A stretch of 64,000 nucleotides of DNA, taken from contig DATNPL010000159.1 of NCBI GenBank assembly GCA_036703255.1, positions 62,001-126,000 on the forward strand, in the 5' to 3' direction. The notes beneath the pieces were generated by a model. It worked only from the letters and a program-made list of their open reading frames with translations. It made no database searches and had not been told where the DNA came from. Position 1 is the first letter of the stretch; each line of letters starts with the position of its first letter. This document shows, in pieces, positions 35,877 through 44,636 of the stretch. Origin of the DNA: Drouetiella sp036703255. Lineage in GTDB: Bacteria > Cyanobacteriota > Cyanobacteriia > Elainellales > Elainellaceae. Position numbers and translations under genes: made by a program.

Positions 35877-36956
35877 CTACGCCATCACAGAAGCTTCTGG
35901 GCGAGCAAAAATCATGCGTCCGGCTGAAGTCTGCAATGCCCCAGTGACAACGACGCAAACCTCATCCCCCATGTAGCTCCCCCCTTCTTCTACAACAACC
36001 ATCGTGCCGTCATTCAGATAGCCGACGCCTTGAGCAGGTTCCTTGCCTTGCTTGACGATCTTGAGGTCGATGGTGTCTCCCGGCAGGTAGGCAGGTCGCA
36101 TGGCCTGCGCTAGGTCGTTCACGTTTAGCACGAACACTTTTTGCAAGCTGGCAACCTTGTTGAGGTTATAGTCATTGGTCAGCAGTGAACCATTGATATC
36201 TTGCGCCAGTCGCACTAATTTGGCATCCACAGTGGGCACATCCTCATAGTCCGCCGGATGGATCATGATGCGTTCTGGAAACGCTTCTTGAATGCGATTG
36301 AGAATATCCAGGCCGCGCCGCCCGCGAACGCGCTTCTGGTCATTGGAAGAATCGGCGATGCGCTGAAGCTCTTGCAAAACAAATTGCGGCACCAGGATCT
36401 GACCTTCTAAAAAACCCGTACTGAGCAAGTCTTCAATTCGCCCGTCAATGATGCAGCTTGTGTCTAAGATCTTTGCCGTGGCAGATTTTAGCGTTCCTTC
36501 CGCGACCAACATCGTTTCCACGCTGTTGGGGTTGAGGAGTCGCAGCAGCGTCCGCCCATGAATATCTGCTAAGTTGACGCCAGAGAAGGCAAACATCAGA
36601 CTGCCCAAGACTGCCGCCAGCGGCTTGATAAACGCAAACTCGCGCGGAATCGGCAGTAAGAAAATAGGAGCCAGCATTAAATTTGCCACCAGCAGCCCCA
36701 AAACTAGACCCACCGATCGACTTAAGAGCATGTCTACAGGCATTTCGCGTACCTGACGCTCGACTCGTCGATAGCTGGCCTGAGCCACTAACCCTAACAG
36801 CAAGCCAAACAGCGCCCCGAAGCCGCCTGTGGCAAAGCTCAACCCTTCCAGGCTGTTGACCTGTTCGAGGGTATCGGTGGGAAGCAAGTCAACGCCGTAA
36901 TAGCCAATTCCTGCCCCTGCTATGATGAATGAAAGAATTATGATTGCGTCGATCAT
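35877..36956 (-). CDS. PIN/TRAM domain membrane protein (YacL family)
   Basis: In this 359-aa protein residues 1-125 carry four membrane helices (AIIILSFIIAGAGIGYYGV; GGFGALFGLLLGLVA; VGLVLGLLVANLMLAPIF; PLAAVLGSLMFAFSGV). Residues about 160-285 are a PIN nuclease-like domain with acidic residues Asp165 and Asp171 (ILDTSCIIDGR), a central Glu, and LLTNDYNLNKVA. Residues 290-350 form a TRAM RNA-binding domain. This is the YacL family, present in Gram-positives, cyanobacteria and plastids; the RNA target is unknown. Divergent from hemW. Confidence 0.9.
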   Translation of the reverse strand: MIDAIIILSFIIAGAGIGYYGVDLLPTDTLEQVNSLEGLSFATGGFGALFGLLLGLVAQASYRRVERQVREMPVDMLLSRSVGLVLGLLVANLMLAPIFLLPIPREFAFIKPLAAVLGSLMFAFSGVNLADIHGRTLLRLLNPNSVETMLVAEGTLKSATAKILDTSCIIDGRIEDLLSTGFLEGQILVPQFVLQELQRIADSSNDQKRVRGRRGLDILNRIQEAFPERIMIHPADYEDVPTVDAKLVRLAQDINGSLLTNDYNLNKVASLQKVFVLNVNDLAQAMRPAYLPGDTIDLKIVKQGKEPAQGVGYLNDGTMVVVEEGGSYMGDEVCVVVTGALQTSAGRMIFARPEASVMA

Positions 36957-37218
36957 GTTTCCAATCCCTGTGGGTCTGGGTGTGCTTCAGAACTGGGAGC
37001 GGACAAATCCTGGACAGGTCTGAATCTTTTCAGAAGATCCCATCTTAACTGCTGCAAGACAGGCGGTTGCGAGAGACTCACTTGCCAACCCTCTCATGTA
37101 AGACAGATTGTGTAAGGCAGGTGAATGCCCCAGAGTAGGCTTGATTCCTAGATTTGTACAGGTTCATTATATCGCTCTGCCTTAATATCCGTTGTTTAGC
37201 AGTTAGTGTTGCTGATCT

Positions 37219-37279
37219 CTGAATGAACTTTTGTTATGGAGGGGTGCGGAGCGTCTCTCCATAGCAAAAGTTCATTCAG
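37219..37279. repeat. 28-bp near-perfect palindrome upstream of hemW
   Basis: The left arm CTGAATGAACTTTTGTTATG and its continuation pair with the right arm with only G-T wobbles, leaving a 5-nt loop at 37247-37251. It sits between the divergent PIN/TRAM and hemW genes, so it cannot be a terminator for either. As RNA it would be a stable hairpin in the hemW leader, ending 52 nt before the chosen start. Confidence 0.9.
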
Positions 37280-37331
37280 CAATGCCTAGCAGTATTTCTA
37301 AACGTTGGATCAATTTCTACGAGTGGAGCTT

Positions 37332-38567
37332 ATGCCGGATTACGGTTCAACGGCAACCCTAGCTAATATGCCCACTGCGGCCTATGTGCATATTCCTTTT
37401 TGTCGGCGCAGGTGCTACTACTGCGATTTTCCCATTTCCGTCGTGGGCGATCGCCCTCCCCAATGGCAACAGGGTCAGTTGCAGTTTGGCACGATCGCTG
37501 ATTACGTCGAAATTCTTTGCCGAGAAATCCGGGCAACGCCTCGCTACTCTGCTGCCTCGCTCGACACGGTTTTTCTGGGCGGCGGCACGCCCTCGTTGCT
37601 GACTTCTGAGCAGCTTGATCAGATTTTAAAGGCGATCGATCGCCGCTTTGGCCTTGCGTCTGATGCCGAAATCTCTATGGAGATCGATCCCAATACCTTT
37701 GACCTCGATCGGCTCAGAGGCTACCGCGCTGCCGGAATTAACCGCGTCAGCTTGGGCGTACAGGCTTTTCAGACAGAGCTATTGCAAGCCTGTGGCCGTA
37801 CCCACACAGCCGCAGATGTCTACGCTGCGATCGAAATGATCCATCAGGTTAATTTGACGAACTTTAGCCTGGACTTAATTTCAGGGTTGCCGCATTTGAC
37901 CGCCACAGATTGGCAAGATTCTCTCGAAAAAGCGATCGCTCTAGCATCCTCCCATCTCTCGGTCTATGATCTAACGATTGAGCCAGGTACGGCCTTCGCT
38001 CGTCGTTACCAGCCAGGAGAGTCACCCCTCCCCACAGATGACATGACGGCAGAGATGTATCGGGCTGCTCGTCAGACCCTGACCCAAGCCGGCTATGAGC
38101 ATTACGAAATTTCTAACTATGCCAAACCGGGCTATCAGTGCCGCCACAACCGAGTGTACTGGGAGAACCGATCCTACTATGGCTTTGGCATGGCAGCCGC
38201 TAGCTATGTCCAGCAGCAGCGCTTTACCCGCCCGCGCCAACGCCAAGCCTATGCAGCCTGGGTGCAAGACTACGAAAACGCAGGGGGGACGATCGCTTGT
38301 CCCGTGACAGACAAGGCTGAGAGGCTGCTAGATATGCTGATGCTGGGCTTAAGATTGTCTGAAGGGCTGAGCCTTAGCAAACTAGAGACAGACTTTGGAG
38401 CGCGATCGCTTCAACAAGTTCTCACCTGTCTAGAGCCGTTTCAGCGGCAGGGTTGGGTTGCACTCACCGGAGCGCCAGACTCGCGGCTGCGGCTGACTGA
38501 TCCCCAAGGCTTTCTGTTCTCCAATGTGGTTCTCAGCCAGTTATTTAAGGAGCTGGGAGAAGGCTAG
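37332..38567 (+). CDS. hemW: Radical SAM heme chaperone HemW
   Basis: This 411-aa protein has the radical-SAM cluster motif CRRRCYYC (CxxxCxxC) close to the N-terminus, GGGTPSLL in the SAM-binding region and the HemW hallmark HNRVYW. The C-terminal HemN-like helical domain is complete. HemW proteins bind heme and insert it into respiratory or other targets; they are often misnamed coproporphyrinogen III oxidase, but the HemN-specific N-terminal region is missing. The ATG at 37332 (MPDYGSTAT) has GGAG only 3 nt upstream; TTG at 37305 and ATG at 37395-region residues are weaker or shorter alternatives. Confidence 0.92.
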   Translation: MPDYGSTATLANMPTAAYVHIPFCRRRCYYCDFPISVVGDRPPQWQQGQLQFGTIADYVEILCREIRATPRYSAASLDTVFLGGGTPSLLTSEQLDQILKAIDRRFGLASDAEISMEIDPNTFDLDRLRGYRAAGINRVSLGVQAFQTELLQACGRTHTAADVYAAIEMIHQVNLTNFSLDLISGLPHLTATDWQDSLEKAIALASSHLSVYDLTIEPGTAFARRYQPGESPLPTDDMTAEMYRAARQTLTQAGYEHYEISNYAKPGYQCRHNRVYWENRSYYGFGMAAASYVQQQRFTRPRQRQAYAAWVQDYENAGGTIACPVTDKAERLLDMLMLGLRLSEGLSLSKLETDFGARSLQQVLTCLEPFQRQGWVALTGAPDSRLRLTDPQGFLFSNVVLSQLFKELGEG

Positions 38568-38767
38568 GGCTGGGTTTGTCGAAAAATTTCTCTCGTGATC
38601 GCAATCCTAAGCCAGCGATCGCGCTAGGTTTTTGCTGAGGCAGGGCAAGAGCGTGTTCTTCAATACAGAAGTTTTCTCACTCCATAATTTCTTGATGTCA
38701 TCTAAACCCGATGAATCTCCAGATTTGGTAGTCTAGCTTTAATATCTCTAAAGGAAGGGTGGAAAGC

Positions 38768-39931
38768 GTGGACATTCAAATTGGCAGAGGCAAAGCAGCC
38801 CGCAGAGCATACGGCATTGATGAAATTGCCCTTGTCCCCGGACAGCGCACGTTAGACCCCTCATTGGCAGATACAAGCTGGACGATCGGCGGCATTGAGC
38901 GCCAGATTCCCATCATCGCCAGCGCTATGGATGGTGTTGTAGATGTAAAGATGGCGGTAGCGCTCTCCCAACTAGGCGCATTAGGTGTCCTCAACTTGGA
39001 AGGCATTCAGACTCGTTATGCCGATCCTGAACCGATTCTCGATCGCATTGCAGCCGTTGATAAAACTGAATTTGTGCCGCTCATGCAGGAGCTTTATGCC
39101 GAACCTGTCAAGCCAGAGCTGATTGAGCTGCGTATTCAAGAAATCAAGCAGCAGGGTGGCATTGCCGCCGTCAGCGCTACGCCGATCGGAGCCTCCAAGT
39201 ATGGGGCAGCCGTTGCCAAAGCCGGAGCCGATTTATTCTTTATTCAAGCAACGGTCGTTTCAACGGCGCATCTATCGCCTGAGTCTGTGACCCCGCTCGA
39301 CCTTGCCGAATTTTGCCGGGAAATGCCGATGCCTGTGGTGCTGGGCAACTGCGTCACCTACGAAGTCACCCTCAACCTGATGAAAGCAGGAGCAGCGGCT
39401 GTGCTAGTCGGCATTGGGCCTGGAGCCGCCTGTACTTCGCGTGGGGTACTGGGAGTGGGGCTACCTCAAGCCACTGCGGTGGCCGATTGTGCTGCCGCCC
39501 GCGAAGATTTTTATCGAGAAACAGGTAAGTATGTGCCTGTGATTGCGGACGGCGGATTGATTACAGGCGGCGATATTTGCAAGTGCATTGCTTGTGGTGC
39601 CGATGGCGTCATGATCGGTTCACCCTTTGCCAGAGCGCAAGAAGCGCCCGGTCGCGGATTTCACTGGGGCATGGCAACACCTAGTCCTGTGCTGCCTCGG
39701 GGTACCCGGATTCGGGTAGGCACAACAGGCACCCTACAGCAAATTTTACGCGGCCCTGCTCAGCTCGATGATGGAACCCACAATCTCATGGGCGCACTTC
39801 AAACCAGTATGGGTACACTAGGGGCAAAAGATATTCGTGAAATGCAGCAGGTGGAGGTGGTCATTGCGCCCTCACTGCTCACCGAAGGCAAAGTCTACCA
39901 GAAGGCACAGCAGTTGGGCATGGGCAAGTAA
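38768..39931 (+). CDS. guaB3: GuaB3-type IMP dehydrogenase-family enzyme
   Basis: This 387-aa TIM-barrel enzyme lacks the CBS insert of true IMP dehydrogenase. It has IALVPGQRTLDPS, the substrate-cysteine loop GIGPGAACTSRGVLGVG, and GGLITGGDICKCIACGADGVMIGSPFA. GuaB3 is a separate branch of the IMPDH/GMP reductase family, common in cyanobacteria and actinobacteria; GMP reductase-type activity is a likely role in purine salvage. The GTG at 38768 (VDIQIGRGK) is preferred over GTG 38759 because AAGGAAGG lies 9 nt before it and homologues start there. Yfr1 and trxA follow. Confidence 0.92.
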   Translation: MDIQIGRGKAARRAYGIDEIALVPGQRTLDPSLADTSWTIGGIERQIPIIASAMDGVVDVKMAVALSQLGALGVLNLEGIQTRYADPEPILDRIAAVDKTEFVPLMQELYAEPVKPELIELRIQEIKQQGGIAAVSATPIGASKYGAAVAKAGADLFFIQATVVSTAHLSPESVTPLDLAEFCREMPMPVVLGNCVTYEVTLNLMKAGAAAVLVGIGPGAACTSRGVLGVGLPQATAVADCAAAREDFYRETGKYVPVIADGGLITGGDICKCIACGADGVMIGSPFARAQEAPGRGFHWGMATPSPVLPRGTRIRVGTTGTLQQILRGPAQLDDGTHNLMGALQTSMGTLGAKDIREMQQVEVVIAPSLLTEGKVYQKAQQLGMGK

Positions 39932-39989
39932 TTGGGTGTTCTCAACCTGAGAGCAGGTTTAGCCTGAGAGTCAGATGGTAGAGCCAAAG

Positions 39990-40030
39990 ATTTTTCGAAC
40001 AGGGAGGCTACGTTTCCTTGTTCGAAAGAT
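39990..40030. repeat. Imperfect 19-bp palindrome downstream of guaB3
   Basis: ATTTTTCGAACAGGGAGGC pairs with the stretch ending TTGTTCGAAAGAT, with a few G-T wobbles, around the loop TAC (40009-40011). T's lead and A's trail, the same polarity as the palindromes at 32848 and 35308. Confidence 0.75.
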
Positions 40031-40163
40031 TATTTCAGTTTCTGGAAGAGAAATTTGAGATAATTGGCAAACAAAGTAGCTCCTGTCAAGGGGCTTTACA
40101 TAAGTTTGCATTGGCGGGTCTATGAACCGCCCGAAATTCTTTGACTGTCGCTTAGAATAAAGA

Positions 40164-40237
40164 GAGCGGAGACGCATGTTTCCGTTCACTCCTCACACCA
40201 CACTCCGCCTGGACTATTGTTCGGGCGGTTCCTACTT
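40164..40237 (+). ncRNA. yfr1: Yfr1 small RNA
   Basis: The ultraconserved single-stranded motif of Yfr1, ACTCCTCACAC, is exact at 40188-40198. It is flanked by a 5' hairpin (GAGCGGAGAC, loop GCAT, GTTTCCGTTC; 40164-40187) and a 3' hairpin (CCGCCTGGA / TTCGGGCGG; 40205-40228) followed by a T-rich stretch. Its position between a guaB-type gene and trxA is the known conserved location. A -10-like TAGAAT at 40153-40158 puts the RNA start near 40164. Yfr1 is an antisense-type regulator that binds mRNAs, including those of outer-membrane porins in marine strains. Ends are approximate. Confidence 0.9.
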
Positions 40238-40475
40238 TCTGGAGAGCCTTGGGGAACTGCCAGAATAAGTTTTAGCCTGGTGGCTTATCTTTCTACAGAC
40301 TTTGCGAAAGATAAATAACTAGGTTCAGAACTCTACTTTGGGCATGCGGTCATGAGCATGCAGCCAATAGCGAGTGGCGAATTATGTCTGTTTGTATAGA
40401 CCTAGTATCGTCAGTCTCTTCTTTTCGCTATGGTAAGATTTCAACAGATTAAACGTAGGCAAGGACTTTCTAGGC

Positions 40476-40799
40476 ATGTCAGCAGCCGCACAGGTTACAG
40501 ATTCCAGTTTTAAGCAAGAAGTACTTGACAGCGAAGTTCCGGTCTTGGTTGATTTTTGGGCACCTTGGTGCGGTCCCTGCCGGATGGTCGCGCCCGTGGT
40601 CGATGAAATCGCGGAACAGTTCGTTGGCCAAATTAAAGTCGTTAAGGTCAACACAGACGAGAATCCTAGCGTTGCCAGCCAGTACGGCATTCGCAGCATT
40701 CCGACTCTGATGATATTTAAGGATGGGCAGCGCGTTGACATGGTTGTGGGTGCAGTGCCCAAAGCCACGTTAGCTACCACGCTCGAAAAATATCTTTGA
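40476..40799 (+). CDS. trxA: Thioredoxin (m-type)
   Basis: This 107-aa protein has the active site WCGPC (Cys32, Cys35), the buried Asp in LVDFWAPWCGP, and the cis-Pro loop IRSIPTLMIF. It is typical of the essential cyanobacterial m-type thioredoxin, which carries electrons from ferredoxin-thioredoxin reductase or NTR to target enzymes. The gene lies about 240 bp after Yfr1 on the same strand, and its own promoter is presumably in that gap. A terminator follows. Confidence 0.98.
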   Translation: MSAAAQVTDSSFKQEVLDSEVPVLVDFWAPWCGPCRMVAPVVDEIAEQFVGQIKVVKVNTDENPSVASQYGIRSIPTLMIFKDGQRVDMVVGAVPKATLATTLEKYL

Positions 40800-40821
40800 G
40801 TTCTTACACCCTCTGCATAAA

Positions 40822-40885
40822 CCTCTTGCAAAAAAGTTTCTGAGGGGGCTTTTGCCCTCTTAAGCGTTTGGCAAGAGGCTTTTTG
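40822..40885 (+). terminator. Terminator region after trxA
   Basis: CCTCTTGC (40822-40829) pairs with GCAAGAGG (40871-40878), which is followed by CTTTTTG. Inside lies a second G-rich/C-rich hairpin near 40842-40859. It starts 22 bp after the trxA stop. Confidence 0.65.
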
Positions 40886-40982
40886 TCTCAAAGGTTTCTT
40901 CGATCGCTCTCCTTTCAAAAACCGCCAGGGCATTCTTCAAAAAATCCCGATAGAATAGAATGCTGCCAATTCTGAAGAATTC

Positions 40983-42050
40983 ATGACCTTTTCGTCCTCT
41001 TCCCATGCCCTGGAGCCGCTTCAGGCAGAAATTAGTGAATTGCTAGAACAACTGCCTCAAATGAAGCATGGGGCGTTGATTCAGCAAGCATTGACGACAC
41101 TGGTTCGGATGGCAGAAGTAGAAGCCGATCGCCTCGATTGGAAGATTCTCAATGCCTCGCTGGAAGACATGGAACGTGCCTTCCGGGTGTTTTACCCCTA
41201 TCGCCATGTGCGAAAAATTGCCATTTTTGGCTCTGCCCGCACCAAACCCGATCGCCCTGCCTATCAAATGGCTTCGGATTTTTCGCGGGCTGTGGCTGAG
41301 CAAGGATTTATGGTAATGACGGGCGGCGGCCCAGGCATTATGCAGGCGGCCAATGAGGGCGCAAGCGTCGAGAAGTCGTTTGGGTTAAATATTCAGCTTC
41401 CGTTTGAGCAGGGTTCCAATGCTGTGATTGAGGGCGACCCGAAGCTGATTAATTTCAAGTATTTCTTTACGCGCAAGCTGTTCTTCTTGCGTGAGAGCGA
41501 TGCCGTTGCGGCATTCCCAGGCGGATTTGGCACCCAGGATGAAGCGTTTGAATGCCTGACGCTGATGCAGACAGGGAAGTCTGGATTTTTGCCTGTTGTG
41601 CTGATTGACTCCCCTGGTGGAGACTATTGGAAGAGCTGGGATACTTACCTGCGAGATCATTTCCTCTCAGCAGGGTTAATCAGCGAACCTGATTTGCATC
41701 TGTATACGATTACCGATCGCATTGATGTAGCCTGTGAGGCGATCGCCAGTTTCTATCGCGTTTTTCACTCTAGCCGCTATGTGGGTGAGCAGCTCGTGCT
41801 GCGGCTCAACTTAGAGCTTTCTGATGAAGATATCGAGCATCTCAATCAAAACTTTAGTGATTTACTGGTCAAAGGCAAAATTAGCAAGAGTCAAGCTTTG
41901 CCTCAAGAGAGCAGTGACGGTACGGCCAACCTGCCTCGCATCACCCTACATTTCAACCAGCGCGATCTAGGTCGCCTTTACCAAATGATTGGTGTGATTA
42001 ACCAGCTGCGCAAAAATGAGCCAGAAGCCACACACCCTGAGCAAAAGTGA
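40983..42050 (+). CDS. LOG-family protein (Rossmann, nucleoside-5'-monophosphate phosphoribohydrolase-like)
   Basis: This 355-aa protein has a helical N-terminal region of about 80 residues and then the LOG fold: IAIFGSAR, the motif VMTGGGPGIMQAANEGA, and AAFPGGFGTQDEAFE (the PGGxGTxxE signature). LOG enzymes release base from nucleotide monophosphates such as cytokinin ribotides. The longer relatives like this one have unknown substrates. It ends one base before the start of the ABC ATPase gene, suggesting joint transcription, though a shared function is not obvious. Confidence 0.85.
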   Translation: MTFSSSSHALEPLQAEISELLEQLPQMKHGALIQQALTTLVRMAEVEADRLDWKILNASLEDMERAFRVFYPYRHVRKIAIFGSARTKPDRPAYQMASDFSRAVAEQGFMVMTGGGPGIMQAANEGASVEKSFGLNIQLPFEQGSNAVIEGDPKLINFKYFFTRKLFFLRESDAVAAFPGGFGTQDEAFECLTLMQTGKSGFLPVVLIDSPGGDYWKSWDTYLRDHFLSAGLISEPDLHLYTITDRIDVACEAIASFYRVFHSSRYVGEQLVLRLNLELSDEDIEHLNQNFSDLLVKGKISKSQALPQESSDGTANLPRITLHFNQRDLGRLYQMIGVINQLRKNEPEATHPEQK

Positions 42051-42051
42051 G

Positions 42052-43041
42052 ATGGATTCTATTCCCATCATTACGGTCGAAAACCTAAGCAAGGTTTATC
42101 CAGTTGCCGTCAAGCAGCCCGGACTTAAGGGCACCTTGACCCACTTTTTTCGCCGTACCTATCGCTTAGTTCCGGCAGTTCAGTCTATCACCTGCCAGAT
42201 CGAGGCGGGCGAGGTGGTGGGGTTTTTGGGAGCCAACGGAGCCGGAAAAACCACGACCCTGAAAATGCTGACGGGCTTGATCCATCCTTCGAGTGGACGG
42301 GTGCGAGTGGCAGGGCATGACCCCTTTCGACGAGAGCCTGCTTTTCTAGAAAAGATTACGCTGGTGATGGGGCAAAAACAGCAGCTGATTTGGGATTTGC
42401 CCACCTTAGATTCACTCCGGATCAATGCGGCAGTATATGGTTTAGACGATCGCGAGTTTCGGCAGCGCGTGGGCGAACTGAGCGAGATGCTATTGCTGGG
42501 CGATAAGCTGAATCAGCCTGTGCGCAAGCTGTCTCTGGGTGAGCGGATGAAAGCCGAATTTCTGGCTGCTCTGCTTCACCGCCCAAAGGTGCTGTTTCTA
42601 GACGAGCCAACCTTGGGGCTAGATGTGAATGCTCAAGTCAGCGTGCGGGAGTTTCTGCGGGAGTATAACCAGCGCTATCAGGCCACTATTTTGTTAACTA
42701 GCCATTACATGGCGGATATTACAGCGCTCTGCAAACGGGTGCTCGTGATTCGGGAAGGGCAGATGATCTACGATGGCAGCCTAGACAGCCTGCTAGAGCG
42801 GTTTTCTCCTAGCCGTGAGGTCACGGTGGACCTGTCCCAAGGGCGATCGCGGCAAGAACTCCAGCCCTATGGCGAGCTAATCTCTGTTGAGGGCTGCGTG
42901 GCTCGGTTTCTGGTGCCGCAAGAAAAGCTGACCCAAACTCTTTCGCGCATCTTGGCTGATCTAGATATTGCTGATCTCAAAGTGACTGAGCCACCGATCG
43001 AAGAAGTGATTGGTCAAGTCTTCCGCGCTGGAGCAGCCTAG
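42052..43041 (+). CDS. ABC-2 type transporter ATP-binding subunit
   Basis: This 330-aa ATPase has Walker A GANGAGKTT, signature LSLGERMKAEF, Walker B VLFLDEPTLGLD and H-loop LLTSHYM. An accessory C-terminal domain of about 80 residues follows (the FSPSREVTVDLSQGRS region). The start is the ATG at 42052 immediately after the LOG stop, rather than an upstream in-frame ATG at 42016 that would overlap it by 35 bases. With the next gene it forms an export ABC system. The substrate is unknown. Confidence 0.9.
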   Translation: MDSIPIITVENLSKVYPVAVKQPGLKGTLTHFFRRTYRLVPAVQSITCQIEAGEVVGFLGANGAGKTTTLKMLTGLIHPSSGRVRVAGHDPFRREPAFLEKITLVMGQKQQLIWDLPTLDSLRINAAVYGLDDREFRQRVGELSEMLLLGDKLNQPVRKLSLGERMKAEFLAALLHRPKVLFLDEPTLGLDVNAQVSVREFLREYNQRYQATILLTSHYMADITALCKRVLVIREGQMIYDGSLDSLLERFSPSREVTVDLSQGRSRQELQPYGELISVEGCVARFLVPQEKLTQTLSRILADLDIADLKVTEPPIEEVIGQVFRAGAA

Positions 43042-43102
43042 AAGAGACTTGACCCGTTTCAGCATCAATTAAGCCCTGTTGAATATAGGCTCTTGCCCTT
43101 TT

Positions 43103-43891
43103 ATGAACCGCATTCTGACTACTGCCAAAGCGCTGCTTTCGGTTTACTACGCCTATATGCTGGAGTATCGGGCTGAGCTGTTTTTCTGGGTGCTATCGGG
43201 CAGTCTGCCGATTATCTTGATGGGGGTTTGGACTGAAGCAGCTCAAAGTGGGGGCTTTGGGCTATCGCCGCTCGATTTTATCCGCTACTTTATTGCGGTG
43301 TTTTTTGTGCGTCAGTTCAGTATTGTCTGGGTCATTTGGGAGTTTGAGCGGGAGATTGTGGAAGGCAAACTTTCCTTTAGGCTATTGCAGCCGCTCGATC
43401 CGGGTTGGCATCACTTTGCTTCGCATGTAGCTGAGCGGTTTGCTCGGTTGCCCTTTGCCGCTCTGCTGATGGTGCTGTTCTTTTGGCTCTATCCGCAGGC
43501 GGTTTGGATTCCGAGCTTGTCTAGTTCTTTGCTTTGCATCGTCGCCGTGGTGCTGGCGTTTATTCTGCGGTTCGTGTCGCAATACACCTTTGCCATGATG
43601 GCCTTTTGGATTGAACGTGCCAATGCGATCGAGTCTTTCTGGTTTTTGTTTTACCTATTTTTGTCAGGGCTGATCGCTCCCCTAGAGGTGTTTCCGCCGA
43701 TCGTCCGTCAGGTTGTGCTCTGGACTCCTTTCCCTTATTTGATTAACTTTCCGGCTAGCCTCTTGGTCGGCCTGCCTGTCAACGTTACCCAGGGCTTTCT
43801 GGCCATGCTGAGCTGGATTGGGCTATTTTTTGTGCTAAATCGGTGGCTGTGGCGAAAAGGATTAAAGCAGTACTCAGGCATGGGTGCCTAG
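43103..43891 (+). CDS. ABC-2 family transporter permease
   Basis: This 262-aa membrane protein has about six hydrophobic segments (ELFFWVLSGSLPIILMGVW; FIRYFIAVFFVRQFSIVWVIW; SFWFLFYLFLSGLIAPLEVFPPIV; FLAMLSWIGLFFVLNRWLW). This pattern belongs to the ABC-2/DUF990-like permeases. In many cyanobacteria such loci have two permease genes after the ATPase; only one is present here, and the next gene runs the other way. The start at 43103 (MNRILTTAK) is favoured over a TTG 24 bp upstream. Confidence 0.85.
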   Translation: MNRILTTAKALLSVYYAYMLEYRAELFFWVLSGSLPIILMGVWTEAAQSGGFGLSPLDFIRYFIAVFFVRQFSIVWVIWEFEREIVEGKLSFRLLQPLDPGWHHFASHVAERFARLPFAALLMVLFFWLYPQAVWIPSLSSSLLCIVAVVLAFILRFVSQYTFAMMAFWIERANAIESFWFLFYLFLSGLIAPLEVFPPIVRQVVLWTPFPYLINFPASLLVGLPVNVTQGFLAMLSWIGLFFVLNRWLWRKGLKQYSGMGA

Positions 43892-43929
43892 TCAAAGCCC
43901 AGCCAAAACTCAGGCAAAGCCTAGTCGAA

Positions 43930-44481
43930 CTATGAGCCGGGATAATAAACCATCCAAGATAGGGGATATTTCCGATCGCTCAATCCCTGCGTCCTGATGT
44001 GAACATGATCGGTTTCAACCTTTACCACCTCCCAGATGGCTTGCATCTCGGCTGCCGTGAGCTGCGCCTTGGCAACTAAAACCACGCGATCGCCTTGCTT
44101 GAGAGAGACAGCCTCTGGTGCAGCCTGCTGGAGTGCGGGTTTGGGTTCTGGGCTTTCTGCTTCAGGATGTTTGACTTGAGGAGGCTGAGATAGGGCTTCA
44201 GGAGGACGAGCCGATCGAATTTGTTTCAGGCGCATCCTGACTGCTTCTGGCGTGGCATCCCAAACTTGCCGCTTTTGAGCTAGGGTCAATCGTTCTAGCA
44301 GCGCTAGATCTTCAGCAGAATCTATCACAGTCAGCATGTCCAGCACCGTGTTGAGGCTGGAATCGTCTAATAACTGAGACTCGGAATCCGACTGATCTTC
44401 TGAATTACTCGGCTCCGGAGGATCAGGCGGCTTGGGCTGGACATCCTGAGGAGGTGGCATAGTCCGGGTAGAGAGAGGCAT
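43930..44481 (-). CDS. Conserved cyanobacterial hypothetical protein, proline-rich
   Basis: The first 45 residues of this 183-aa protein are Pro/Ser/Asp-rich. Residues about 45-90 form a helical segment (LNTVLDMLTVIDSAEDLALLERLTLAQKRQVWD...). A second Pro-rich linker follows, and the C-terminal 60 residues look like a small beta domain (VSLKQGDRVVLVAKAQLTAAEMQAIWEVVKVE... MVYYPGS). No enzyme motif is visible. It is convergent with the ABC permease gene. Function unknown. Confidence 0.65.
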   Translation of the reverse strand: MPLSTRTMPPPQDVQPKPPDPPEPSNSEDQSDSESQLLDDSSLNTVLDMLTVIDSAEDLALLERLTLAQKRQVWDATPEAVRMRLKQIRSARPPEALSQPPQVKHPEAESPEPKPALQQAAPEAVSLKQGDRVVLVAKAQLTAAEMQAIWEVVKVETDHVHIRTQGLSDRKYPLSWMVYYPGS

Positions 44482-44636
44482 AAGCGATCGGCGTTGGCAG
44501 CCCGCGAGACAAACAATTGCTGCCTTCTTTCTCTATTGTCGATCGCCCCTCTCAGATTGCCCACTCTTAGCCGTTAGGATTGCAAATTAATTAACGTGTA
44601 CTAGTTTTTTGAACGGCGTGAATCCATGTCAGCAAT

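Noticed and set aside
40382..40933. 183-codon minus-strand frame covering trxA
   Set aside because: trxA on the plus strand is certain; the antisense protein has no family features.
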